From NCBI RefSeq assembly GCF_037893015.1, contig NC_133663.1, positions 868,001 to 932,000 on the forward strand: a stretch of DNA of 64,000 bases, written 5' to 3'. This document shows positions 24,386-35,110 of the stretch, piece by piece (position 1 is the first letter of the stretch; every line of letters begins with the position of its first letter). A program made the position numbers and the translations under genes. Below the pieces are notes generated by a model. That model did no database searches. It saw only the letters and a program-made list of their open reading frames with translations, and had not been told where the DNA came from. The DNA is from Macrotis lagotis (Eukaryota > Chordata > Mammalia > Peramelemorphia > Peramelidae).

Positions 24386-24704
24386 GGCGCCTCGCTGCCG
24401 GGGGGGTCGCCGCGAGTTGCCCCCCCCCGCTCCCGGCTCAGCCCGCGCGGCCGGCCCGGCGGCTCGTTACCGGGACGACGGCGCGGGGGCTGCCGGGAAG
24501 CGGGCGGGGAGGCGCAGACGGAAGCCGGAGCGGGCCGGCGGCGCGGCTGCGCAGACGCGGCGCGGGGGGGGGCGCGGGGGGGGGCGGGCCCCGGTCCGGC
24601 CTTCCGGCCTCGCGGGGCGGGGCGAGGAGCGCCGGAAGCGGCTGTTGCCCCGCCCCCGGGCGGCCGGCCCGCCCGGGCCAGAGTGTGCGCGCTGGGAGCC
24701 CGGT
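24386..24704. promoter_or_regulatory. Bidirectional CpG-island promoter, KIAA0753 / TXNDC17
   Basis: Only 319 bases separate the two divergent start codons. The interval is very GC- and CpG-rich, with GC boxes at about 24560-24620 and no TATA box noticed. Head-to-head placement of these two genes matches human. The CpG-rich zone extends over both first exons, about 23700-25250. Confidence 0.8.
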
Positions 24705-25426
24705 ATGGCCCCTGCCGAGGAGGTGCGCGTGTCGGGCTTCGGAGACTTCTGCGGGGCGCTGGAGCAGCACCGCGGCAAGACCATCTTCGTCTACTTCACG
24801 GGGGACAAGGACGCCGAGGGCCGCAGCTGGTGCCCGGACTGCGTGCAGGGTGAGCGGGGGCCTGGGGCGGGGGCGGGGGGCGGCTGCAGCGAGCCCTGGG
24901 GCAGGCCGGTGACCCCCTCTCCCCCCCGCAGCCGAGCCTGTGGTCCTGGAGGCCCTCAAGCACATCCCCGAGAAGGCCGTGTTCATCTACTGCCAGGTCG
25001 GGGACCGGCCCTAGTAAGTGCTGGGGGGGGGCTGCGGGGCGGGGGGGGCGGGGCTCCTGGGCCCCCGGGCCCCCTCGCTCAGGGGCTGCGCCCTCTCTGC
25101 CCGCCAGCTGGAAAGATCCCAACAATGACTTCAAGAAGCAGCTAAACGTGACCGCCGTGCCGACCCTTCTCAAGTACGGGACGGTGAGTGCCCGGCAGCA
25201 CCCCCCCCAGCTCGCCCTCTGCCCCGGCCAGGGTGCGGGTGGAGGGCGGGGCCTCCCTCGGGAGGCCTTGGAGGCTGGGATTGCTGGCTGCTTCCCGCCA
25301 GATCCCGGGGAGGCCCAAGGTGACTCTGGCTCACCCCGACTTCTCTTCCAGCCCCAGAAGCTGGTGGAGTCGGAGTGCCAGAATGCCAATCTGGTGGAGA
25401 TGCTCTTTTGTGAGGATGACGAATAA
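24705..25426 (+). CDS. TXNDC17: TXNDC17 (TRP14), thioredoxin-like disulfide reductase
   Basis: This is a cytosolic thioredoxin-fold protein reduced by thioredoxin reductase 1; known substrates are small disulfides such as cystine, persulfides and dynein light chain LC8. Four exons: 24705-24849, 24932-25013, 25108-25183 and 25352-25426, all GT/AG with phases 1, 2, 0, encoding 125 residues (human 123). The active site W-C-P-D-C is at residues 42-46 (C43 and C46), and the family-specific blocks [40 protein letters not shown] and PQKLVESEC are intact. The chosen ATG gives [12 protein letters not shown], aligned with human M-A-R-Y-E-E-V. The C terminus ends FCEDDE, two residues longer than human FSED. 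The identity is secure. Confidence 0.97.
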
Positions 25427-25907
25427 GAAACCCGTGCCAGCCGCCCGCTGCCTTGATTTTAAAGGAATCTCGTGATCGATGTGTAATAGTATCATTAGCA
25501 AAAATAATGTCTAGAAAACCTCTACTGAACGCTCAGCCCCTAGAGCACCCTTTGTAAACAGTGGGAGGGCTTTCTTGTAATAGATGTTTTTCTTTATTAC
25601 TGCTGTGATGGTAAACTGAGACCCAAGTCTGAGCTGAGACCCTTCCCCCTCTGATTTCCCTAGGCCCTTTAGCCCCTGGGCCTCCCCAGACCCCAGAGAG
25701 TTTGGGCAAGTCATTCTCCTTGTGCTGAAAGGGCTTCAGGGGCTCTGGGGCCCTCAGATGGTCCCTGGCAAGGGTCTAGAGGCTCAATCAATGGGACAGA
25801 CTCAAGCTCAGCCACTGGCCTCTTCTGACAAAGAGCTTTACTTTGCTTCAGTTTGGAAATCAGAAATAGATGTGGATGAATGGCTCAGAGAAGGGGGGGG
25901 GCTCCCC
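25427..25907. terminator. Convergent 3' ends of TXNDC17 and MED31
   Basis: The two stop codons face each other about 480 bases apart. A minus-strand AATAAA at 25598-25593 is the probable MED31 poly(A) signal, giving a MED31 3' UTR of about 320 bases. For TXNDC17 no perfect AATAAA is seen on the plus strand; the best weak candidate is AATAAT at about 25502. The two 3' UTRs may meet or overlap slightly. Confidence 0.5.
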
Positions 25908-27084
25908 TCACTTTCCTGCAGAGGAGGCGCTGCTGCCCCCGCTGTTCTGCTGAGGCTGCTGCTGCTGCTGCTCTGCCAGGGCCTGCTGCAGCCTCATCCG
26001 CTTCCTGGAGTAGTGTTGCCAATGCAAGATCTGTTGTTCGTCGATGAACTTGGCACACTGGGCATTGACCAGCTCCTTTCGGAAATGCTCGTACTGCAGC
26101 AGCTCCAACATGTGCAGGCACTGGGGGTACCTGGGAGGGACCCAGCGCTCAGGCCCTCGTCCTTGGGGCACCAGTTGAAGGGTAGCCCCTGGCTGCTGGA
26201 AGGGACCCTATTCCTCTGTTTCCTTCCCAGCGCAACCCTAACCTGAGGAATTTGCATGGGGGATGGGAAGGCCCCTGGGCACACCAAACCAAAGGTTATC
26301 CCTTGGGGCATGATGATGAGGGAAGGGAAAGGAAGAGGCCTTAATTAAGCACCAACTGTAGGGCAGGTTCTTTCCAATGACAACCTCCCGCAGCCCCAGG
26401 ACCTCAGTGGCCTGTCATCCTCCTAAGGCAAAATGTGGGCACAAAGAATCCACCCAGGCGCTTAGACTTACTTCAGGTACTTTGCATAATCTGGCTCTTT
26501 CCAGTAAAGTAGGTATTTCAAATAGTTGACAAAGGCCTTGTCCTTGAAGTAGCCTCTCTGGGCGAGGACTGGAAGGCAAGGAAAGGCGGTCGGCCCCTGG
26601 ACCAGAGAAGCCCTCCGGGGGCCGGCCGGGCACGCGCTAGGCCGGACTGCCATTCCCGGCCAGGGAAGAGAACCGAACAGGAAGGGGGAGATGGGTGAGG
26701 TGGCCAAAAAGCGGGCCGGACAGAACTCCCTGGCTCCAGTGGAAGTCGCGGTCTGGGGGGAGGGTTGGCACAGCGAACTTGGGGGCAGCTGGCCTCTTGG
26801 GCTGAGGAGGACCCAACACTTTGGTCCCCCCCCCCGACCGCTGCCTCAGCCCCCCCTTCCCAGGTACCGCGTGCCTCGGGACTCACAGTTCAGGTAGTTG
26901 GGGTTGGCCAGGCATTGCACGAACTCCAGTTCCAGTTGGAAGCGCAGCCGGTTCCCGGCGTCGTCTACGGGACAGACCGGAGCTCAGAGACGCGCGGGCC
27001 CGGGCCCGCTCCCGCCCCGCCCCGCCGGCCGCCCGCAGGCGAGCACTCACCCGAGGTCTCCATGACGACGCCGGTGGCGGCCAT
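25908..27084 (-). CDS. MED31: MED31 (Soh1), Mediator complex subunit
   Basis: This is a subunit of the Mediator middle module, which bridges activators to RNA polymerase II in the nucleus. Four exons on the minus strand: 27084-27051, 26964-26887, 26568-26472 and 26130-25908, phases 1, 1, 2, encoding 143 residues (human 131). Core blocks are conserved almost residue for residue: NRLRFQLELEFVQCLANPNY, LAQRGYFKDKAFVNYLKYLL, YPQCLHMLELLQYEHFRKEL and IDEQQILHWQHYSRKRM. The start reads MAATGVVMETS with a second in-frame ATG at codon 8, as in human (MAAAVAMETD), so both are possible starts; the first was chosen. After LAEQ the C-terminal tail is longer than in human: more glutamines, then NSGGSSASSAGK. 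Confidence 0.96.
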
Positions 27085-27340
27085 GAGCGAGCCCCCGCCC
27101 CGCTGCCGCCGCAGCGCCGGCCGCCTCGCGAGCCCCCAGGTGCCGCCGCCGCCGCCCCAGCGCGCCTGCGTGCCCCGGCGCCTTGTGGGAGAGGGCGGGT
27201 CTTCAAGGAGAGGGGCGCGGGAGGCGTGGCCGAGGCGGGCCCGGGGCGCGGGACCCCCGGTGGGGTGGGGCCTTGGGCCTAGCGCGGGCGGCGGGGAGGC
27301 TTAGTTCGTAGGGGCGCGGCGGGGCGGGGCCACGCTGACA
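27085..27340 (-). promoter_or_regulatory. MED31: CpG-island promoter of MED31
   Basis: Dense CpG and GC boxes (ggggcgcggcggggcggggc at about 27311) lie directly upstream of the MED31 start. No TATA box was noticed. The GC-rich zone continues into exon 1 and intron 1, from about 26950. Confidence 0.7.
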
Positions 27341-27342
27341 CT

Positions 27343-27460
27343 GGGAAACGAGCTGGGATACAAAGTAACAGGCCGGAAACGAGGTCTGGAAAGCGATACA
27401 AAGTATCGACGGCGGGGGAGGGGCGGGAAGCGACCCTGAACGGATACAAAGTAACGTCTA
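27343..27460. repeat. Three copies of a GATACAAAGTA unit upstream of MED31
   Basis: Degenerate units starting at 27343, 27375 and 27425 each carry 'gg-aa-cga' followed by GATACAAAGTA (cores at 27357-27367, 27395-27405 and 27443-27453). The middle core lies in a perfect hairpin, CGATAC-AAA-GTATCG, at 27394-27408. ACAAAG resembles an HMG-box (TCF/LEF/SOX) site. Position next to a CpG promoter suggests a regulatory block, but this is inference. Confidence 0.6.
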
Positions 27461-27499
27461 GTATCGCTGGGAGGGGCGACAGGGCTCACTGTCACCTTG

Positions 27500-28490
27500 C
27501 CATCGGGGCCTTATTAGAGAAGCCCCCCAGCCACGAGGTGACCCTTGAGTCTGCTCTCTGCTGCCCAGGGACGCCCCCTCGGGCCCTCTGCCTCGCTTGG
27601 CATTGTTGGGGGGGTTTTGAGGCCTCCCACTGTCCCTTGGCCGCCTTCCAAGGAATGTCTCGCGGACTCCTTACTCCACGTGCCCCACAGTTGAGCTCCG
27701 TCCAAGGCCTGCCCTCCTGACTTTACCTGGGGCAGACACCACCAGCTTCCCAGTCACCCAGACTCGCAAAGTTTACCCGAGTCCGTTTTGCTGAGGCAGC
27801 TCTAAGCGGGGCTCGACAGACTGAGACGAGGGGGCCACGCAGCAGTTTATTACTTTCCTTGTCAGGAACCATTTGCAAATCACGAGCTTACTCCACTCCT
27901 TAGAGCCCCATCTCGGTTTGGGGAGCCCACTAGTCTATACGTACTCCTCGGTAGAGGAGGTGGACCATGGAGCAGTGTGAGCTTCCCAGGACAAGCCCTC
28001 ACTATTCGGGACAATGCAATTCCATCACTGTGACCATCCAAATAGGAGTCCTGTGAAAAAGGGGGTTGATGGTATAATTTGGGGCTTAGGGTAGAGAACA
28101 GGTTATACTGATACACAGCCTAGGCAAGTACAGATCAGGATTGATGCCTGTTTTCACTGTTTTCCCAGACCCAGAAGAATCTCTAGAAACGAAGTTATTT
28201 GTATCAACTTTATTATCCAAAGCATATTAATCAATATGAAATCATAACTTTTGACAGGATCTAGGGGTCCTCCTCAACTCCCTCCTCTCACCCCCAAATC
28301 TAATTAGTTGCCACTACCTGTCCTTTTCACCTTTGCTGCCTCTCTCAAATAATCTCCCCCTTCTATCCTCTAATACTGTCACCACACTGGCTCCTTATCA
28401 CCTCACACATGAATTCTCGAAGTGGTCTGCTGGGGGTTCAACACAGACACAGACAAGTCTCTCCCTATTCTGTGGTGGTGAAATAAGGCA
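27500..28490. other. Intergenic, nothing recognised
   Basis: No exon, RNA gene or named repeat was found on either strand. Human has the small gene C17orf100 near MED31; no frame here could be tied to it. Confidence 0.5.
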
Positions 28491-28499
28491 GCTTCCCTC

Positions 28500-28752
28500 A
28501 TAATCAGCAGCTAGGTGGCACTCAGTGAAGACACCCTGGGCCTAGAGTCAGGAAGACCTGAGTTCAAATATAAGCTCAGACACTTACCAGCAATGTGCCC
28601 CTGGGGCAAATCATTTCACCCTCTTTGCCTCAGTTTCCTCATCTATAAAATGATCTGGAGAAGGACATGGCAACCCCTCCAACCCCCACAGTATCTTTGC
28701 CTAAAGAACATCAAATGAGGACACAAAGAGTCAGGCACAAGTAAAATGACTT
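28500..28752 (+). repeat. Marsupial SINE with MIR-like and 'cacaaagagtcag' tail
   Basis: It has the head 'cagctaggtggcactcagtg', then 'gagttcaaatataagctcag', 'cctcagtttcctcatctata', 'ctggagaaggacatggcaac' and end 'gacacaaagagtcaggcaca'. This tail differs from the short SINE type at 28790 and marks a second family; a reverse copy is at 55575-55800. Confidence 0.8.
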
Positions 28753-28789
28753 ACCCCTCACAAAGTAACTTCTCAATGTTGGTCAAGAT

Positions 28790-28943
28790 CGGGGGGAAAA
28801 AAGATGGCACAGTGAATAGAGCATCAGCCCTGGAGTCAGGAGGACCTGAGTTCAACTTAATAATTACCCAGCTGTGTGGCCTTGGGCAAGCCACTTAACC
28901 CCATTGCCTTGCAAAAACCTAGCAAAAAAAAAAAAAAAGAATG
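28790..28943 (+). repeat. Marsupial tRNA-like SINE
   Basis: It has head 'gatggcacagtgaatagagc', 'gaggacctgagttcaactta', 'ggccttgggcaagccactta' and tail 'accccattgccttgcaaaaa' with a long A run. A short gap in the middle removes the usual 'atccagcctcagacac' block. Confidence 0.85.
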
Positions 28944-29512
28944 GGGGGAAGAAGAAGAATCTGTTTACCAGTCCAGGTTCCAATATCTAGTGCTCCAACA
29001 AGATGAAATTAAGCCCAGGGGCCTCTGGGCCTCAGGTTCTGAAACTCGAACTAGCCAAGCAAGGAAGATACCTACTGCTGAAATCAATGAGAGGCAAACC
29101 AGAATAGCCATTGACTAGACCTTTGGTGACTTGTTCCCACATTTTCACATAGCTTTCCACTGGGAAACTATGCTAGTAACCAAAAGGTACCTGGTCTTGG
29201 AGGAAAGATTGCTGGATAACCAGAAGAGACATTTCCTTGAGCTATGTATGAGTCCTAGGCCATCGTGGAGCTGTGAAGGGGGAACTGCAGGGCTAATTCT
29301 GGATTTTGGACTGTACCTACAAACACCTCAAGACTTTTCTCACTGTCTCCCTTGTGAAACCTCACAGGCTAATCAAAGCCAGTAACTAAAAGTTATTCAT
29401 TCAATGAAAACATGAAACATCAGCTCCTGTGTGTGCTAATCCCCAAGCCGAAGTCCCTGATCTCAAAGGGTTTACCATCTTATGGGGGGAGACAACAATA
29501 CAGATACAAATC

Positions 29513-29515
<3 letters not shown>

Positions 29516-29569
<54 letters not shown>
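29516..29569 (+). repeat. (GT)n microsatellite
   Basis: About 26 uninterrupted GT pairs lie between 'caaact' and 'aacgtt'. Such purity and length imply high variability between individuals. It is inserted at the border of an older repeat. Confidence 0.98.
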
Positions 29570-29571
<2 letters not shown>

Positions 29572-29579
29572 CGTTTCTG

Positions 29580-30240
29580 GTGGAAGGTAGAGTTTTAGTC
29601 GGGCTTAAAGAAAGTCAGGGAGATGAGCAGCCAGATTAAAGAAAGAATTCCAGGCATGAGGAATAGTCTGGGATACCTAGAGCTGAGAGAGGAAGAGTCT
29701 TGTTCCTAGACAGGCAGGAGTCCTAGTGACCTTGTGTCAGTGGATCAAAGAGTACATTGTGGGAAGTAAGATGCAAAAACCTTGGAAAAGTGGGCATGGG
29801 GCAGGTGATAAAGGGCTTTGAATGTCAAGCAGAGCACTTTGTATTGGATCTCAGAGGTGTCAGAGAGCCACAGGAGTTTTTTGAGTAGGGGCGTGACAGG
29901 TCAGACTTGAGCATTAGGAAAATTATGTTAGAGGCTGAATGGAAAATGGGTTGAAGAGGGAAATAACTTGGGGATCTCTCCCTCCCCCGCTCCCCAGCAG
30001 CTATTGCAATGATCCAAGTGTGAGGTGATTAAATTAAATCCATGATGAGATCATTAAGTGAAGTACCATAGAGTGAGAAGAGGATCCAGGACAGAATCTG
30101 AGGGACACCTGTGATTAGAGGGCATAATCTGAAAGAGGATCCAGCAAAGGAGAAGTCAGAGAGGTAGGGGGAGAACCAGGCGCTGTAAGTATCCTGAAAG
30201 ATCCAGGAGGAGAGAATGATCCCCAGTGGGACCGTTCCAG
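29580..30240 (+). repeat. Purine-rich dispersed repeat, family not assigned (copy 2)
   Basis: It shares the 'gaaagaggatccagcaaagg' core (about 30130) and neighbouring order with 2090-3700. It also holds a stretch ('gccacaggagttttttgagtagggg') of a type widespread in mammalian interspersed repeats. It abuts the RTE element that follows. Confidence 0.5.
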
Positions 30241-31667
30241 TGGCCACAGTGAAGGGGAGCCATGAAGCAGGGACAGGTTTTGTAATCAAGACTGATCTAG
30301 CCAACAAGCTTGTCTGCCTACCAAACCAAGTGAACAAAAGGCTCGTGACAATGAGATTATGACTTCCGGGAAAATACATCACCATCAACAGTACCATGAT
30401 GGAAGACCTGGAGACCCTCATCATCCACATTCTGAAAGAGGATAAGCTCATAATTCTGGGTGACTCTAATGCTAGAGCAGACTCAGACCATCAGACATGA
30501 CAGGGAATCCTTGGGAGGAATGGAATTGCAAACAACAGCAATGGTCACCTTATACCGAAGACTTGTGCATCTCATGGCCACATCACAAACACTGTCTTCC
30601 ATTTGCCTAAATGCAATAAAACTTCTTGGATGCACCCTTGAGGCAAACATTGGCATCTAATAGACTATGTGATTATAAGAACAGACAGGATGTGAGGGTG
30701 ACAAAGACAAATGAAGGATGTATTGGTGCAGAGTGCTGAACTGATCATAGATTCCTACTCTCCAAGCTAAATATTCAACTGAAGGGGCAACCCAAAGGCA
30801 AAGTGACTTCCGGAAGAAATAATGTCAAGAGATTAGAGTGCTTCTATGAACAGAACAGTTTGTTGCTAATTTGTGGGGAAAGTTGAACCCACACACTGTT
30901 GGCAACAGTAGAGCAGAAAAGAAGTGGGCAGCTCTCAGAGATCTGGTGCACAGCACTGCATTTGCTCATCTGGGTCAGAATACTTGCAAATATCAAGACA
31001 GGGTTGATGAAAATGATAGGAAATACAGAAGCTGCTAAATGAAAAATGGGAACTCCACAGGGTTTACCAGGTGGATAATTCATCTATTTCTAAGAAGGCA
31101 GCATTTAATTCCATCAAAGTAAAGTACAAGTGAAGCTTAGAGAGATTCAAGACTCTTGGCTCAGAAAGAATACAGAGGAAATTCAATTTTATGCACATAA
31201 TAACAATCCAAAGTGTTTTTATGATCCTCTGAAGGGTATTTATGGGCCAAGTACATAAGTTGCATCTCAGTGCTGATGGAACCACAGTGATCAGTAAAAG
31301 GGACATGATCCTAAAGAAATGGGTTGACCATCAATCAATGCAGAACCCATTCACCACTGACTTCAAGTTGAAGTCAATCAGTCCCTAGCTGGAGTTTCAA
31401 CTGAATATCATTAGGCTCCTTTCAAGTGGCAGAGCACCTGGTGCTGATTCTAGTTTAGCTGATATTTATAAGGGGGTGGGCAATAACTCATATAAGAGCT
31501 GATTGAAATTTTCCAGGTCACAAGGCATGAAGAGGTTATCCCCCAAGAATTCAAGGATGCCTCCATTGACTACCTCTATAAAGGTAAATGGAATAGATTG
31601 TCCTGTGATAATCACAGGACTGTTTCTCTTTTAGTCATTGCTGTTAAGATTCTTGCTGCTAAGATTC

Positions 31668-31815
31668 TTGGGGCAGATTGGTGGTGCAGTGGATGGTCTT
31701 GGATTCAGGAGGACCTGAGTTCAAATTTGACCTCAGACAATAATTACCTAGCTAACTTGGGCAAATCACTTAACCTCATTACCTTGCTACACAAAAAAAC
31801 AAAACAAAAAAACCA
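31668..31815 (+). repeat. Marsupial SINE inside the RTE LINE
   Basis: It has head 'gattggtggtgcagtggatg', 'ggacctgagttcaaatttga', 'caataattacctagctaact' and tail 'cttaacctcattaccttgct' with an A-rich end. An 'agatt-ttg' sequence flanks both ends and may be the target-site duplication. Confidence 0.75.
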
Positions 31816-32205
31816 CCAGATTTTTGCCAGAGTCCTTCTCACTAGATTGATTCTTCATCTGGAAGATGGTCACTTCCCTGAGAGCAAGTATGGCTTCAGA
31901 AAGGGTCAAGGAACAGATGATATGGTGTTTGTTGCCTGACAACTCCAGAAAAAATGCCAGGAACAGAACAGAGGTCTCTATGCAACACTTGTAGATCTGG
32001 CCAAAGCCTTTGACTGTGTTAATCATGAGGGCTTATGGAAAATTATGTCAAAATTTGGTTGTCTGGAGAAGTTCATCAGTGTTGTATGTCAAACTCATGA
32101 TGGCATACATGCCTGGGTTCTGGATAGTGAACAAAGCTTTCACAATTTCACAGTTGCCAACAGAGTGAAACAGACTGTGTCCTTGCTCCCATGCTTTTTA
32201 GCATG

Positions 32206-33290
32206 CTATTTTGTTTTTTTAATTGAAATTTTATTTTCTTTTTCCAATTACATGCAAGGTAGGTTTCAACTTTCATCCATTTGCCAATTTATGAATTTCA
32301 CATTTTTCTACCACTCTCCCTTCCCTCCCCCCTCCCCATGGCAGTGAACAATCTGGTAAAAAATGTACATGGCAATTGTATTTAACATATTTCCATTTTG
32401 ATGTTTATCCTTTGTTCTTGAAGAAGTCCATGACATGAGGGAGGTGGTGCCATGACAAGCTCTTGAACTAGATTTGAGTGAGGGGTGCTGTGCTCAGTCA
32501 TCACTCTCACTTTCTCCTCCAGAGCCATCTGGGTCCAGTGGCCAGAGATGAATCAGGATGACTGGAGATGACTCTGGATGTGAGGCAATCAGAGTTAAGT
32601 GACTTGTCCAAAGTCACACAGTTAAATGTCAAGTGTCTGAAGCTGGATTCAAACTCTGTCCTCCTGTCTCCAAAGCCAATACTCCACTGCTCCACCTAGC
32701 TGCACTTAATTTCCATATTAGTCATGTTGTAAAAGAGAAATTAGAACTAAGGGGAATGAAAAAGTCATGGTAAAGGTAGGAAAAAACATAAAATAAATTT
32801 TTTAAAAAGTGAACATCTTATGCTTTGCTGTGCATTCAGAGTCCCTAGGTTTTTCTCTGGATGTAGATGGCATTGTCCATAGCAGTTCTCTTGATCTGTG
32901 AACTGTTAAGAGGAGTGTATCCTTCAGAGTTGGTCAGCTCACAATGTCCTTCTGGTTCTGCTCATTTCATTCAGTGTCAGTTCCTTAAAGACTTTCTGTG
33001 CTTCTCTAGAGTCCAGACACTCATGGTTTCTTACAGAAACAATACTCCATAGCATTCATATGCCATCTCTTGTTCAGTCATTCCCCAATTGTGCATCTCA
33101 ATTTCCAATTCTTTGCACTGAAAAAAGATCTGCTATTAATATTTTGGAACATGAGAAACTTTTCCTATTTTTATTATTTCTGTGGGATACAGATCAAGTA
33201 TCAGTATTGTTGGATCAAACAGAATGAACAGTCTTATTGCCCTTTGGGGAAGAGTCCCAGATTAATATGTTGTTTTTAGTCATATTATCA
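32206..33290 (-). repeat. L1 3' UTR fragment inside the RTE LINE
   Basis: Reverse-strand L1 3' end: 'attgaaattttattttcttt', 'ccatagcattcatatgccat', 'ttccccaattgtgcatctca', 'atttccaattctttgcactg' and 'ttggatcaaacagaatgaac'. The same order is seen at 47510-48300. It splits the RTE between its catalytic 'SMLF' region and the later 'YLGS' region, and is itself split by the SINE at 32398-32706. Confidence 0.75.
32398..32706 (-). repeat. Composite marsupial SINE inside the L1 fragment
   Basis: Read on the minus strand it has the tRNA-like head (here at the right end, 'ccacctagctgc'), a middle 'agtcatcctgattcatctct' and the 3' tail 'cctcatgtcatggacttctt' then 'caagaacaaagga'. It is a full-length copy. 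A short 'atttccat' occurs on both sides and may be the target-site duplication. Confidence 0.8.
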
Positions 33291-34859
33291 AACAGCCCCA
33301 CTGAGAATGAACAGAGCCCCAAGGTCAGCTACTGCACCGCCAGTATATTCTTCAACTTGAAAAAGCTACGAACCAAGACTAAAAGGAGTACTGGGCATAA
33401 TGTTCTGTTCGCAAATGATCGTGCATCCATTCAACATAGCCTCCAAAGTTGAGATACAACAAAATATAGATCGATTCTCTATTGTTTGTACTAATATTGG
33501 CCTAACAACACCAAGAAAACCCAGGGGCTCCATCAGCCAGCACCACCACATTCACATGTGGAAACATTGATGACAGCTAATGGAGAAGTTTTGAATTCTG
33601 TGGATAAGTTCACTTACCTTGGCAGTGTCCTTTCCAGGGAGGTTCACATAAATGATAAGGTTAATGCATGAATAGCTAGTGGTTGCTCAGTATTTGTGAA
33701 GCTTGGGAAAAAAGTTTGGGAGAGAAGAGCATTAGACTGACTACTAAACTGAAGGTCTACAAAGTTATTGTGCTGACCTCATTGTTGTGTACCTGGAAAA
33801 CCTGGACAGTCTACCAGCATCATGCCAGGAAACGGAATCCCTTCCATTTAAATCGTCTTAGGAAAATTCTTCACCTGCCAGGTGAAGATACCAGACAGTG
33901 AGGCCCTTTTTTGAGCTAAACTGCCTAGCATGCCAACATGACTACAGTTAGTGCAACCGCAGTAGGCTGGACACATCCCTAAGAGACCAGGCACCAGAAT
34001 ACACAAGCTGGGGGCTGGATGCAAGGAACTCCCTGTGCTCCTTAGGAAAGAAGACCACTAAGGAGACCAGAATCAGACCAGCAGGAAGGGCAGTCTCTCT
34101 TTCCTTCTGCCTGCTCAGTGCCCCACACTTCAAGTTCTTCTGGCAGTTTTGTCAAGGTCATTACCATCCCAGAGAAAAAAGACAAGGGCTGACCTTCTTA
34201 TGCACCGGATCATCAAGATGCATTGTGGCTAGGAGAATCTGAATCAATTTCTGGAGTTTCGGGGTTGAAGGATGTAACAGCACAGGAAAGGAAAGAGGAG
34301 AAGCATACCTCTTCGGACCAAGGTGCATTGGTCAGTGTGGAGGGTGAACTTTAAAGCTGTAAAAACCTTCAGAATAGAGGGTTAAAACAAAATTGGCAGA
34401 AAACATAGATTAGACATTTTAAGTTTTATTCTCTACCATCTTATAGGTAGACACCCTTAAGGAAATGACCATACTTGAACTGGGAAAGAGGGGAAATATT
34501 TATACAAAAACAGAGACTAGGGAAAATTATTAACCTCCTTTGTGGTCTGACAATGAAGGTTACACAAAGGGCTCCTCAAAGACTGATGAATTGTCTCTTC
34601 CTGGCATGACAGATCTTCCAGCATCCTGATCCCTGTCTTCCTGAGTTTGCAATGAACACTTACCTAAGGGCAAAGTGAATGGTATGTGAAGGCTGAGGAC
34701 TCTCTAAAGAAATCAGTCTTTTTTTTTTTAATCAGGATTATAGTTTTGAGAGACCTATTAAACTTTAACAGGGGAGGGCTGGATCATCCCTGGGCATAGC
34801 AGACTCTCATGTGCCAAGGAAGGAGGTGAGCAGGTAGGACTCAAATCTTCTTTCCAAAG

Positions 34860-35110
34860 CACAGCTTTGACAGTCTCATTTCCTCACTCAAAAACTCTTC
34901 ATGGCCCCCTACTGGCTTACAGATCTAATGCAAATGCCTCCCTTTGGTGGGCAGAGGCATCCATTGTCTGACTCCAGCCTGCCTTTCCAGTCTCATTTAG
35001 CTCCCTTTACATGCTTTCCAAGCCAGGCAGACTGGCCTGTGCACCACTGCCACCCTACCCGCTCTGCACAGATGCCCCACAACAGCCCCTTCCAAAATGC
35101 TCAGTATCCT
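34860..35110 (+). repeat. L2 fragment
   Basis: 'actcttcatggccccctact', 'ctgactccagcctgcctttc' and 'ctgtgcaccactgccaccct' are in L2 3'-end order. Confidence 0.6.

Larger units (their letters stand above)
30270..34340 (+). repeat. RTE-type LINE, old, broken by later insertions
   Basis: Endonuclease-domain remnants come first (about 30280-30700: 'dklIILGDsNAR'-like, then 'KLLGCTLEANIGI', then a 'DRQDVRVTK'-like segment). Reverse-transcriptase remnants follow: 'DLAKAFDCVNHEGLWKIM' at about 31995-32047, 'kFTYLGSVLSR' at about 33610 and 'VYQHHARKRNPFHLNRLRKI' at about 33815-33870. The order matches vertebrate RTE. Many stops and frame changes show that it is dead. It is interrupted by a SINE at 31668-31815 and by an L1 fragment at 32206-33290, both therefore younger. 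Confidence 0.8.

Noticed and set aside
22786-24912. Long plus-strand open frame of about 700 codons
   Set aside because: It runs antisense over KIAA0753 exons and through the GC-rich minisatellite. The array has almost no stop-forming sequence in any frame. There is no homology and no splice logic.
29412-29639. Open frame with a long (CV)n run
   Set aside because: It is translation of the GT microsatellite.
27500-30000. C17orf100 or another small gene near MED31
   Set aside because: No frame here could be linked to it; the region is SINE-rich and lacks coding signals.
33683-33901. Short protein with VYQHHARKRN motif as a host gene
   Set aside because: It is the C-terminal part of the RTE LINE, in order with the other RTE pieces.
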